Assembly (NCBI RefSeq): GCF_038005225.1
Contig: NZ_JBBOSU010000001.1
Location: 1,290,001-1,354,000 of the forward strand
Origin: Solibacillus sp. FSL K6-1523
GTDB taxonomy: Bacteria; Bacillota; Bacilli; Bacillales_A; Planococcaceae
Reading direction: 5' to 3'
DNA: 64,000 bases
The notes under the pieces are model-generated. The model did not search any database. It was not told the DNA's origin and saw only the letters and a program-made list of their open reading frames with translations. A program made the translations under genes and the position numbers. This document shows positions 1 through 7,272 of the stretch, piece after piece (position 1 is the stretch's first letter; every line of letters starts with the position of its first letter).

Positions 1-23
1 AAAAAAAGAAAAGAGGAACACCG

Positions 24-980
24 ATGAAAATTAAAATGAAATGGGTTGCACCACTCGCAGCCGCGCTTTTACTAACAGCATGTGGAGTGGATGAAAAAAC
101 AGCGAGCCAGCCAAAAGGCGAAGTAAATCAAGAACAGCAAGGATCTAATACGAATGAATCTTATAAAGTTATTGATGATCGTGGTGTAGAAGTGACATTT
201 GATGCTGTACCTGAAACAGTTGTGTCATTACAACCAAGCAATACTGAAATTTTATTTGAATTAGGTGTAGGAGATAAAATTATCGGTGCAACAGATTATG
301 ATAGTTACCCAGAAGCTGCCCAAAAGATTGAGCGTGTTTCAACATCTACTGTTATTAATGCAGAACGTATTGTAGAATTAAACCCGGACGTTGTAGTTGC
401 CTATACAGTTGGTGATGAAGCACAAATTAATCAGCTAGAAGATGCTGGATTAAAAGTATTTGTTATCGAATCGGCTGCTCAATTTGAGGATGTATATTCA
501 GATATTATTCAATTATCAGAAGTAATGGGTGTGAAGCCAACTGGTGAACAAATCGTCAAAGATATTCAAACTCAAATTAAAGAAGTACAAGATAGAACAG
601 CTACAATCGCAACAAAGAAAAAAGTATATTACGAAATTTCACCTGCACCAGATCTTTGGACAACAGGTAATGAAACATTCCAACAAGAAATAATGGATGC
701 AGCAGGTGTCGAAAATATTTTTGCAGATCAAAAAAGCTGGATAAGTGTTGCTGAGGAAGATGTTATCCTACGTAATCCCGAAATCATTATTACAACGACG
801 AATTATATAGACGATCCAATCGGTGAAATTATGGGACGCGCTGGCTGGGATAAAATTAGTGCATTGACGAATAAACAAGTGTTTTTAGTTGATGGAGATA
901 TTATGTCTCGTCCAGCACCACGAATAGGTCAAGCTGTTCAAATCATGGCAGAAACAGTCTATCCAGAGCTATTTAACTAG
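24..980 (+). CDS. btuF: BtuF-like ABC transporter substrate-binding lipoprotein
   Basis: Extracytoplasmic binding protein of the cobalamin/iron-siderophore class (318 aa). It begins with a lipoprotein signal whose lipobox LTAC ends at about Cys20, so it should be anchored to the outer face of the membrane. The body has the periplasmic-binding-protein type III start (VVSLQPSNTEILFELGVGDKI) and a helical-backbone two-lobe length. AGAGGAA at 12-18 lies five bases before the ATG; a second in-frame ATG at 36 is possible. Corrinoid specificity is inferred from the cobU-cobS-cobC-cblTS genes that follow. The permease and ATPase are presumably upstream of the window. A heme or ferric-siderophore ligand cannot be excluded from sequence alone. 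Confidence 0.8.
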   Translation: MKIKMKWVAPLAAALLLTACGVDEKTASQPKGEVNQEQQGSNTNESYKVIDDRGVEVTFDAVPETVVSLQPSNTEILFELGVGDKIIGATDYDSYPEAAQKIERVSTSTVINAERIVELNPDVVVAYTVGDEAQINQLEDAGLKVFVIESAAQFEDVYSDIIQLSEVMGVKPTGEQIVKDIQTQIKEVQDRTATIATKKKVYYEISPAPDLWTTGNETFQQEIMDAAGVENIFADQKSWISVAEEDVILRNPEIIITTTNYIDDPIGEIMGRAGWDKISALTNKQVFLVDGDIMSRPAPRIGQAVQIMAETVYPELFN

Positions 981-1012
981 ATTCAGCGGGGGTTCAAACC
1001 CCGGCTGAATTG
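981..1012 (+). terminator. Perfect-arm hairpin directly after the btuF stop
   Basis: A 14-pair inverted repeat with one G/G mismatch and a two-base tip starts at the first base after the stop codon (arms begin ATTCAGC and end GCTGAAT). There is no U-run, so it may stabilise the mRNA 3' end or belong to the dispersed element that follows rather than act as a classic terminator. Confidence 0.5.
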
Positions 1013-1167
1013 GGGAACAAAGGCTAAACCCGTCACGTCCTGTGACAACGCCTTTGTGATCAACTTCGTGTTGACCTAAGCCCCGGCGGATGTCACAGAT
1101 TTTTAAGGGGAGTTTTTCGAGCGAGCTCGAAAAAATCTGGACGCAATTACACCTCGGCGTAATTGAT
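1012..1167 (+). repeat. Dispersed hairpin element, copy A
   Basis: Multi-hairpin intergenic element. It contains GGGG...CCCC and ACAAAGGC...GCCTTTGT pairings (about 1012-1084), then an outer stem at 1096-1139 enclosing a perfect 10+2+10 palindrome at 1113-1134, then a 22-base near-palindrome at 1143-1164. The 1077-1167 part is related to 6029-6123, with conserved CCGGCGG and GACGCAATTA blocks and stems that differ by paired changes. No protein is encoded here and no cobalamin-riboswitch B12 box was recognised. Confidence 0.7.
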
Positions 1168-1238
1168 ATAAATCTATAATTAGAGAACAGGCTAAGAAAA
1201 CGGCTTGTTCTTTTACTGCTTTAAGGGGTGAGAAATAA

Positions 1239-1781
1239 ATGATTTTTATTACAGGTGGCGTAAGAAGTGGGAAGAGCGCCTTTGCAGAGCGGTTTGTTCA
1301 GCGATATGGACAGGACGCGCGGTATATTTATGTTGCAACAGGTGTCGCGTTTGACCGAGAAATGGAAGCGCGAATTAAACGGCATCAGCTAGACCGCGAA
1401 CAGCAAGGGTTACACTGGCTAACTGTTGAAATGCAAGTGGAAATACCGGCTGCAATGAAGCAGCTTAATGCTCAGCATGTGCTATTATTTGAATGTGTCA
1501 CAACATGGCTGGCCAATGTGTTGTATCATACAGAAACGCTTGATAATCGTGAGCAGCGGATTGCGGATTATATATTGGCCTTTCAAGAACAGCTACTTGC
1601 ATGGCAACAGCAAGGAGTGCGGGTTGTCATTGTATCGAATGAAATATTGGATGAACCACGCTCACCATTTGATGAAGTGGAACTGTACCGAAAGCTGATC
1701 GGACAATTTCATCAATGGATTGTGACACATTGTGAATCAGCTTATGAAGTACAATACCAACTTGTACAACAATGGAAATAA
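1239..1781 (+). CDS. cobU: Adenosylcobinamide kinase / cobinamide-phosphate guanylyltransferase (CobU/CobP)
   Basis: Phosphorylates adenosylcobinamide and transfers GMP to it in nucleotide-loop assembly of B12 (180 aa, the normal CobU size). It has the P-loop GGVRSGKS at residues 6-13 and the RIKRH segment expected to hold the guanylylated histidine. The C-terminal third diverges from the family: the usual G-x-V-P...FRD...GLP...LK tail is poorly kept, whereas the shorter gene at 3088 retains that tail but lacks the histidine segment. Start ATG is preceded by AAGGGGTGAG. It heads a tight cobU-cobS-cobC-cobU2-cblT-cblS run with overlapping genes. Confidence 0.88.
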   Translation: MIFITGGVRSGKSAFAERFVQRYGQDARYIYVATGVAFDREMEARIKRHQLDREQQGLHWLTVEMQVEIPAAMKQLNAQHVLLFECVTTWLANVLYHTETLDNREQRIADYILAFQEQLLAWQQQGVRVVIVSNEILDEPRSPFDEVELYRKLIGQFHQWIVTHCESAYEVQYQLVQQWK

Positions 1782-1793
1782 GAGGTGAACAAG

Positions 1794-2567
1794 TTGAAAA
1801 ATAGTACAATTGGATTTTTATTAGCGTGGCAATTTTTCTCGGCTATTCCCGTGAAAAAATCGTTTGAGATGAACGCAAAAACCGTTACATGGATGTATGC
1901 CTTTTTACCGATACTTGGATTACTAATGGGCGGCATATATGCGACAACGGCTTATGGATTATTTACATATAGCGATATTTCACCGTTATTATTAGCAATC
2001 ATTCTCGTTGTCGGGATGATTGTAGTGACAGGTGGCTTACATTTAGACGGCTGGATTGATATGAGTGATGCTTATTTTTCATACGGAGATAAAGAAAAGC
2101 GTTTAGCCATTTTAGATGACCCGCGAACAGGTGCGTTTGGTGTCATTAGTGTCATGTGCTTACTATTATTGAAAATAGGCTTTGTTTACGAGGCGATTGT
2201 GCAAGGAAACTTAGCGATTATTCCATTTTTATTATGCATACCATTTCTTGCGCGGATTGGTGTGTTAACTGTATTTTTAACAACTGAAACGTCAAAACAA
2301 ACGGGACTAGCAGCCTATTTTAAAGGGATTATTATAAAAAAGCAGCTTGCCATCAGTGTCGTGCTTTTATGTGTGGGCTACATCGTTATTTGTATTGCGC
2401 TTGCAGACTATCATATGGTGTTCCTTGTGGTGGCTCTGCTTATAGGAGTGTTCCTGTACCGCAAGTGGATTGTAAAAAACTTTGGCGGTGTGAGTGGCGA
2501 TTTACTCGGCGCACATTGTGAAGGGATGGAGGTATTTTTATGGCTCGTGGTGTTACTATTCATTTAA
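1794..2567 (+). CDS. cobS: Adenosylcobinamide-GDP ribazoletransferase (cobalamin synthase CobS)
   Basis: Integral membrane enzyme that joins adenosylcobinamide-GDP to alpha-ribazole (or its phosphate). Sequence features are several hydrophobic helices, the family motif GGLHLDGWIDMSDAYFSYGDKEKR around residues 80-100 with its aspartates, and DDPRTGAFGV. I place the start at the TTG at 1794 because the upstream in-frame GTG at 1785 lies inside the ribosome site AAGAGGTG, which has a six-base spacing to TTG. The last 28 bases overlap cobC, indicating translational coupling. Confidence 0.9.
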   Translation: MKNSTIGFLLAWQFFSAIPVKKSFEMNAKTVTWMYAFLPILGLLMGGIYATTAYGLFTYSDISPLLLAIILVVGMIVVTGGLHLDGWIDMSDAYFSYGDKEKRLAILDDPRTGAFGVISVMCLLLLKIGFVYEAIVQGNLAIIPFLLCIPFLARIGVLTVFLTTETSKQTGLAAYFKGIIIKKQLAISVVLLCVGYIVICIALADYHMVFLVVALLIGVFLYRKWIVKNFGGVSGDLLGAHCEGMEVFLWLVVLLFI

Positions 2568-3136
2568 TTCGACATGAAAAAACGCAAGCGAATGTAGAAC
2601 GAAAATACATCGGTTGGACAGATGAACCGATTTTACAAGAAGTAACGGCACAGTTGCCCATTGCACCAACTATCATCTATGGTAGTGATTTACTGCGCTG
2701 TCAACAAACCGCCGCATGCTATTTTCCGAATGTAAATTATATTGGGATGCAGCAACTGCGGGAAAGTAATTTTGGCGATTTTGAAATGCATACATATGAG
2801 CAGTTAAAAGAGCAGTCTATTTATCGCGCTTGGATTGACGATCCTTATACAGTATCACCACCGAATGGCGAGTCATTTAAGGCATTTGAACAGCGTGTAT
2901 TACAGGTATTTCAACAACTAGTCGTGCAACAAGGAGCTTATACGTTTGTTGTACACGGAGGCGTAATTCGGCTATTGCTCTCGCATTTTGGACAGCCGCA
3001 GCAATCGTTTCAAAATACGCTCGCTAAGCACCGGGTCCTTTATACATTGCACTGGGAACAGCTAGAACAATTTTTAGGAGGAACAGCATGTACGTTATTC
3101 TCGGAGGCGCCTATAACGGTAAACGAAACTATGTAG
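2540..3136 (+). CDS. cobC: Histidine-phosphatase family, alpha-ribazole-5'-phosphate phosphatase (CobC)
   Basis: Phosphoglycerate-mutase-like phosphatase (198 aa) expected to remove the phosphate from alpha-ribazole-phosphate or adenosylcobalamin-phosphate. It shows the N-terminal catalytic LIRHEKT motif, the second-half catalytic FVVHGGVIR motif, and an intervening E residue in RESNFGDFE. GGAGG lies seven bases before the ATG. It overlaps cobS at its 5' end and the CobU-like gene at its 3' end by 49 bases, a compact operon layout. The cobalamin role rests on the neighbours; the fold itself is common to many phosphatases. Confidence 0.85.
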   Translation: MARGVTIHLIRHEKTQANVERKYIGWTDEPILQEVTAQLPIAPTIIYGSDLLRCQQTAACYFPNVNYIGMQQLRESNFGDFEMHTYEQLKEQSIYRAWIDDPYTVSPPNGESFKAFEQRVLQVFQQLVVQQGAYTFVVHGGVIRLLLSHFGQPQQSFQNTLAKHRVLYTLHWEQLEQFLGGTACTLFSEAPITVNETM

Positions 3137-3513
3137 AAACTATGCTACAAAAACGAGGCAATGTTGCTGTGCATGATATTGCGGGGGAAATTCCAGACAT
3201 TAAAGCTATTGCAGAAAAGGATATTGTCGTAATTAGTGAGTTTGAAACAATCGTTCAAGCTATGCTAGAGCAACGAGAAGAAGTAGTTGCTGAACAGATT
3301 GCCAAGCAGCTATGTGAGCTCAATAAGCAAGCTCAAGTCATTTGCATATGCACGGATATGAGTCGCGGGGTCGTACCACTTGAAAAAGACGTACGGCAAA
3401 TGCGTGACACATGCGGTAGAATTTATCAAAAACTTTGTCAGGAAGCCGAAACAGTCATACGCGTTTGGTACGGGCTTCCTCAAATATTAAAAGGGGAGAT
3501 TAATCATGGATAA
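3088..3513 (+). CDS. Short second CobU-like protein
   Basis: 141 aa, recognisably CobU-derived. The N-terminus has a P-loop-like GGAYNGKR and the C-terminus keeps the family tail (RGVVPLEKDVRQMRDTCGR... WYGLPQILKG). The middle is shortened and the RI-x-x-H-x-x-R segment that carries the guanylylated histidine is missing, so full CobU chemistry is unlikely. It may be a partner or regulatory subunit of the first CobU, or it may retain only kinase or nucleotide-binding activity; this is inference. AGGAGG sits six bases before the ATG. It is embedded in overlaps with cobC and cblT, so it is co-translated. Confidence 0.7.
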   Translation: MYVILGGAYNGKRNYVETMLQKRGNVAVHDIAGEIPDIKAIAEKDIVVISEFETIVQAMLEQREEVVAEQIAKQLCELNKQAQVICICTDMSRGVVPLEKDVRQMRDTCGRIYQKLCQEAETVIRVWYGLPQILKGEINHG

Positions 3514-3997
3514 AAATAAATTACGTTTAATGGTGTTAACGGCTTTAATTTCCGCAATTTGTGTAATCGGAAGTTTTATAAAAGTACCTGGACCTATTAC
3601 AACTGCTGCACTTGATTCCGCACCAGCATTCATTAGTGCTGTTTTCTTACCCCCACTTTTTGCCGGGGCTGCGGGAGCGCTCGGACATATTGCAACAGGT
3701 TTGACTTCGGGGATGCCACTTGGGATATTCCACGTTATAATCGCGGTTGAAATGTTTTTCATCATTTATATTTTTACTGTACTACACCGAAATGGTTTTC
3801 ATATGTCAAAATGGATTTTTGCAGTAATTGCGAACGGGGTTATTGCACCGCTCCCGTTTTATTTTTTAATTTCAGCTGAATTTTACATGGCTTCGATTGT
3901 TACACTGTCCATCGCAACAGTCATTAATGTCATAGTTGCTATGCTTGTGATGCCTGTATTAAAAATGGTTGTTCAACGACAAGGTACGCAAATATGA
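3506..3997 (+). CDS. cblT: ECF transporter S component, probable alpha-ribazole transporter CblT
   Basis: Very hydrophobic 163-aa protein with about five to six membrane helices, the size and character of ECF-transporter substrate-capture components. Its place immediately before a PurM-like kinase gene at the end of a cobalamin-assembly operon matches the Listeria/Geobacillus cblT-cblS arrangement, where CblT imports alpha-ribazole, the lower-ligand nucleoside. Start ATG follows AAGGGGAG; it overlaps the preceding gene by eight bases and the next by four (ATGA). Energising ECF A/A'/T proteins are not in the window. Substrate is inferred from context. Confidence 0.75.
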   Translation: MDKNKLRLMVLTALISAICVIGSFIKVPGPITTAALDSAPAFISAVFLPPLFAGAAGALGHIATGLTSGMPLGIFHVIIAVEMFFIIYIFTVLHRNGFHMSKWIFAVIANGVIAPLPFYFLISAEFYMASIVTLSIATVINVIVAMLVMPVLKMVVQRQGTQI

Positions 3998-4677
3998 GAA
4001 ATGCAATCCAAGTAGGAGAGCTGTTTGTAACGATTGATAATTCAGGCTGTATTGGTGAAAACCCACAAGATGAAGTACAGGTGCCTCATGAGGTTACTGG
4101 TTACTTTACAGCAAGAACGGCGATTTTAGAGCAATGGTGTGCTGGGGCAATGCCAGTACAGCTAGTAGTAGCCAACTTTTCAGGAGACGACGCATGGCAG
4201 CCATACATTAATGGCTTTCAACAAGTTTTTGATGAAATAAATATACCGACGCCACCAGTAACTGGCTCTAGCGAAACGAATTTTCAAGCACTTCAATCCG
4301 CTGTTTCATTGACGATGCTCGGAAAAAAAGCATTTGCAAATAACACGACCAATTGCCGCTATTTTGTCGTTGGCGAGCCATTAGTAGGGGAAGAAGTTGT
4401 TAATAATCCGCAAAAGATCGCTTCGTTAGGCGAGCTTTATACTGGATTGAATGAAGGTTTTATCCAAGCGATATGGCCCGTTGGATCAAAAGGAATTGGC
4501 ACTGAAATTGAGCGTTTTACGGGAAGTGACAAGTACGAAGTCGACCTACCTTTAAAAAAATCAGCAGGTCCATCTTGTGCGGTGTTAGTTGCGGTTAATG
4601 AACAAAATATTTCGCGTTTTTTTCAAATAATGTCTGCGCCAATAACTGAAATAAAGTTGGAAATCCTGGCTGAGTAA
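3994..4677 (+). CDS. cblS: PurM-like alpha-ribazole kinase CblS
   Basis: 227 aa with AIR-synthase (PurM) type N-terminal features: TIDNSGCIGENPQDEVQVP, then GYFTARTAILEQWCAGA and MPVQLVVANFSGD. In the Listeria/Geobacillus pathway CblS phosphorylates alpha-ribazole to alpha-ribazole-5'-phosphate, the CobS substrate whose phosphate CobC later removes. The neighbourhood (cobS, cobC, cblT) fits that salvage route exactly. Its start overlaps the cblT stop. If not CblS, it would still be a PurM-fold ATP-binding enzyme. A strong terminator follows. Confidence 0.72.
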   Translation: MRNAIQVGELFVTIDNSGCIGENPQDEVQVPHEVTGYFTARTAILEQWCAGAMPVQLVVANFSGDDAWQPYINGFQQVFDEINIPTPPVTGSSETNFQALQSAVSLTMLGKKAFANNTTNCRYFVVGEPLVGEEVVNNPQKIASLGELYTGLNEGFIQAIWPVGSKGIGTEIERFTGSDKYEVDLPLKKSAGPSCAVLVAVNEQNISRFFQIMSAPITEIKLEILAE

Positions 4678-4706
4678 GTATTTCTTCAGAGGCAAGGTAA
4701 TGAAAG

Positions 4707-4750
4707 AGAGCAATTATTTCCTAGGGAATAAATTGCTCTTTTCTTTTTTT
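4707..4750 (+). terminator. Terminator after the cobalamin operon
   Basis: Stem AGAGCAATT/AATTGCTCT around TTCCTAGGGAATA, followed by TTCTTTTTTT. It closes the btuF-cblS region before ilvE. Confidence 0.85.
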
Positions 4751-4871
4751 ATAGGAGCGATACTAATAGAAATAGATGTATAAGAAACCTTACTAAAAGT
4801 CTTGTTGTGCTAGATTAATGAAAAAAATGAACAAATAGTGAAAAATTATAAATATTCTAAAAATAACGTGG

Positions 4872-4879
4872 TATGATAG
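4872..4879 (+). promoter_or_regulatory. Candidate -10 box for ilvE
   Basis: TGGTATGAT about 40 bases before the ilvE start resembles an extended -10. No convincing -35 is present at 16-18 bases. No T-box leader was recognised in the 160-base gap. Confidence 0.3.
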
Positions 4880-4918
4880 AGTGTATCAAGTTTAATTTTT
4901 TGTTAAGGAGCAATGGAC

Positions 4919-5989
4919 ATGACGACATACCAAATTACAACAGAGCTAACAGCCAATAAAAAAGACAAAATCGAAGCCGATCAGCTCGGTTTCGGACAAG
5001 TGTTTACAGATCATATGTTTGTGATGGATTATGAAGAGGGCAAGGGCTGGCACAATGCAAAAATTTCACCTTATCAGCCGCTAGAATTAAGCCCAGCTGC
5101 TATGGTATTCCATTACGGCCAAGCGGTATTTGAAGGATTAAAAGCATATGCAACGGCTTCAGGTGAGATTCATTTATTCCGTCCAGATCGTAACTTCAAG
5201 CGTTTAAACGCATCCAATGATCGTCTTTGCATTCCTAAAATTGACGAGGAATTTGCATTAGAAGCATTGAAGGAACTCATTCGTGTGGATCGCGATTGGA
5301 TCCCAACTGCACCAGGCACATCTTTATATATTCGTCCATTTATTATTGCGATAGAGCCTTACTTAGGTGTGAATCCTTCGAAGCACTATAAATTTATTAT
5401 TATTATGTCACCAGTAGGCTCGTATTATAAAGAGGGCATCAATCCCGTGAAAATTTTAGTGGAACAACACTATGTCCGTGCAGTTGTTGGCGGTACAGGA
5501 GAAGCAAAAACGGCAGGAAACTATGCAAGTAGCTTAAAAGGTTCAGAGATTGCTAGTCAGCAAGGTTATTCTCAAACGCTATGGTTAGATGGGAAAGAAA
5601 ATAAATATGTTGAAGAAGTTGGGAGTATGAACATCTTCTTTAAAATTGCAGGGAAGGTTATTACACCAGCACTTAATGGTAGTATTTTATCTGGGATTAC
5701 GCGAGATTCGATGATTAACGTATTAAAATCAAAAAATATCCCAATCGAAGAGCGTGCGATTGAGTTTGCTGAAATTGTAGAAGCTGCGAAAAATGGGACA
5801 TTAGAAGAAGCATTTGGAACGGGTACAGCAGCAGTCATTTCACCAGTAGGAGAATTTAAGTGGCTAGATGAAATCTTAACAATTAATGATGGACAAATCG
5901 GTGAAGTAACACAAATGCTTTATGATACATTAACAAGCATCCAATACGGCACAATGGAAGATCCATTTGGTTGGACGATTAAACTATAA
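4919..5989 (+). CDS. ilvE: Branched-chain amino-acid aminotransferase
   Basis: Fold-type IV PLP enzyme that interconverts leucine, isoleucine or valine with their 2-oxo acids. The length (about 356 aa) fits the long bacterial BCAT type. The PLP lysine lies in GEAKTAGNYASS, with VEEVGSMNIFF and the C-terminal GTAAVISPVG phosphate-binding motif also present. Two ATGs occur (4913 and 4919); AAGGAG at 4905-4910 leaves only two bases to the first but eight to the second, so 4919 is chosen. It stands alone between terminators. Confidence 0.92.
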   Translation: MTTYQITTELTANKKDKIEADQLGFGQVFTDHMFVMDYEEGKGWHNAKISPYQPLELSPAAMVFHYGQAVFEGLKAYATASGEIHLFRPDRNFKRLNASNDRLCIPKIDEEFALEALKELIRVDRDWIPTAPGTSLYIRPFIIAIEPYLGVNPSKHYKFIIIMSPVGSYYKEGINPVKILVEQHYVRAVVGGTGEAKTAGNYASSLKGSEIASQQGYSQTLWLDGKENKYVEEVGSMNIFFKIAGKVITPALNGSILSGITRDSMINVLKSKNIPIEERAIEFAEIVEAAKNGTLEEAFGTGTAAVISPVGEFKWLDEILTINDGQIGEVTQMLYDTLTSIQYGTMEDPFGWTIKL

Positions 5990-6027
5990 CTTAATATAGC
6001 GGATGTCTAGACATCCGCTATATTAAG
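5990..6027 (+). terminator. 18+2+18 perfect palindrome after ilvE
   Basis: Immediately after the ilvE stop, an 18-base arm (CTTAATATAGCGGATGTC) is followed by a TA tip and its exact complement. There is no U-run. The layout repeats the btuF 3' end: a perfect hairpin and then the dispersed element. Confidence 0.6.
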
Positions 6028-6028
6028 T

Positions 6029-6123
6029 TAAGCCTCCGGCGGTATGTCATTGAATCGGAAAGGAGTTTTTTGTGCAAGCACAAAGCCGATTCCAGACGCA
6101 ATTATGCCAAGGCATAATTGATT
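6029..6123 (+). repeat. Dispersed hairpin element, copy B
   Basis: Related to 1077-1167. Outer stem GAATCGG (6052-6058) with CCGATTC (6086-6092), inner hairpin TTTTGTGC-AA-GCACAAAG (6068-6085), and a perfect 10+2+10 palindrome at 6099-6120. Stem bases differ from copy A in a paired manner while the CCGGCGG and CAGACGCAATTA blocks are kept. Confidence 0.7.
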
Positions 6124-6139
6124 AATTGCAGTGATATGA

Positions 6140-6185
6140 AAAGCAAGCAGGTAGTGATAAAAAACTACTTGCTTGCTTTGTTTTA
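6140..6185. terminator. Bidirectional terminator
   Basis: 16-bp stem AAAGCAAGCAGGTAGT/ACTACTTGCTTGCTTT with a T-rich tail on the plus side. It lies between ilvE and the convergent pentapeptide gene. A related stem occurs at 7093-7129 on the other side of that gene. Confidence 0.75.
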
Positions 6186-6205
6186 TAGATACGTAATGTT
6201 TAAAT

Positions 6206-7024
6206 TCACCAATGTTCAGGTACGCTAAAATGAGGAGGTAATACGGTATTCCGGTCGCCATTAGCGGCGTTTATTTGTGCTTGCGTGAGAAAAATACTAC
6301 CTAACAGATTAGCCCCACTTAAATTCGCGTCGCGTAAATCCGCCCCGATAAAATCTGCTATTCTCATATCGCTATTTCGGAGGTCAGCGGCTATAAGTAA
6401 TGCACCCCTTAAATTCATCCCTCTAAGGTCCATTCCTTTTAATTTAGCCCCGATAAAGTCTGTTCGCGTCATATGTTTAGCAGGATTTTTATTGTTTTTA
6501 ACATTTGCCCGAACGCGCTCACTTGTTTGTAAAAGCAATTGATTAATTCCATCTCTATGAGCTTTAATATTAAGCTGTAAGAGCTGCTGTGGACTTAAAT
6601 TTGTAAGCTGTTCGGTTTGTGCAATCGCTTCTTGTAAATCTTTGTACAGCGGCTGCGCTTCTTTCAAATGAAGTGCTTCATCTAAGTAGTAAAGCATTTC
6701 ATGTAACTGTTGCATAATAGGAAATACATCAAACATTTCGTTTGCAATATCCAGATTATTTCGCCAACTGTTTTGCTTGTACGTTATTTTGGAAACCTTT
6801 TGACCGGCGCCAAAGCATTCATATACAGTGCATCCTCGAAAGCCTTCTATTCTTAATTTTTGATGGATATTGCAACGATAATCGGCGTTTAAGTTTTTAC
6901 AAGGTGTCCCACTGTCCTTATTAAAAGCAAAATCAGCAGACTTAGCATAGGGGAGGGCGACACAACATAAACCGAAACAATTGCCACAATCAGCGCGTAA
7001 GTTTTTTAATTTTTGAGTAGACAC
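6206..7024 (-). CDS. Cys-rich cluster plus pentapeptide-repeat protein
   Basis: 272-aa cytosolic protein of two parts. Residues 13-70 hold eight cysteines (C13, C16, C20, C21, C42, C51, C65, C70) starting CGNCFGLCC, which resembles the YkgJ/UPF0153 metal-chelate cysteine family. Residues 180-250 form pentapeptide repeats (A-[DN]-L-x-x periodicity: ADLRNSDMR, ADFIGADLRDANLSGANLLG), predicting a right-handed quadrilateral beta-helix. The start is GTG at 7024, with AAAGGATG about ten bases upstream. No catalytic function can be assigned; metal binding and a scaffold or DNA-mimic role are inference. It is a single-gene unit flanked by similar hairpins. Confidence 0.75.
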   Translation of the reverse strand: MSTQKLKNLRADCGNCFGLCCVALPYAKSADFAFNKDSGTPCKNLNADYRCNIHQKLRIEGFRGCTVYECFGAGQKVSKITYKQNSWRNNLDIANEMFDVFPIMQQLHEMLYYLDEALHLKEAQPLYKDLQEAIAQTEQLTNLSPQQLLQLNIKAHRDGINQLLLQTSERVRANVKNNKNPAKHMTRTDFIGAKLKGMDLRGMNLRGALLIAADLRNSDMRIADFIGADLRDANLSGANLLGSIFLTQAQINAANGDRNTVLPPHFSVPEHW

Positions 7025-7084
7025 GAATTACACATCCTTTATGAACGGTTAGTAAGATGAACTTGCTACGATAACTAAATAAGT

Positions 7085-7130
7085 AAAATAAAAAACAAAC
7101 AGATAGTGGAAGAAACTACCTGCTTGTTTT
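7085..7130 (-). terminator. Terminator of yuaF-floT
   Basis: Read on the minus strand: stem AAACAAGCAGGTAGT with ACTATCTGTTTGTTT followed by a T-rich run. Arms at 7093-7107 and 7115-7129. Its stem resembles that at 6140-6179. Confidence 0.75.
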
Positions 7131-7272
7131 ATTATAAACGCAATTATAATTAGGACACCAGAAATAAATTGGACTTTTTTGAATCTAATTTTTCGTGATG
7201 TATTCCCTATATACGATTCAATTTGATCTTTACTAGACTAACCGATACGAAAGCACCAGGTAGCTGTTCCCA

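Noticed and set aside
981-1238. Cobalamin riboswitch between btuF and cobU
   Set aside because: The region is highly structured but lacks a recognisable B12-box sequence, and a related structure follows ilvE, so it is better explained as a dispersed element.
4751-4912. T-box leader for ilvE
   Set aside because: Too short, no antiterminator/terminator pair and no conserved T-box core seen.
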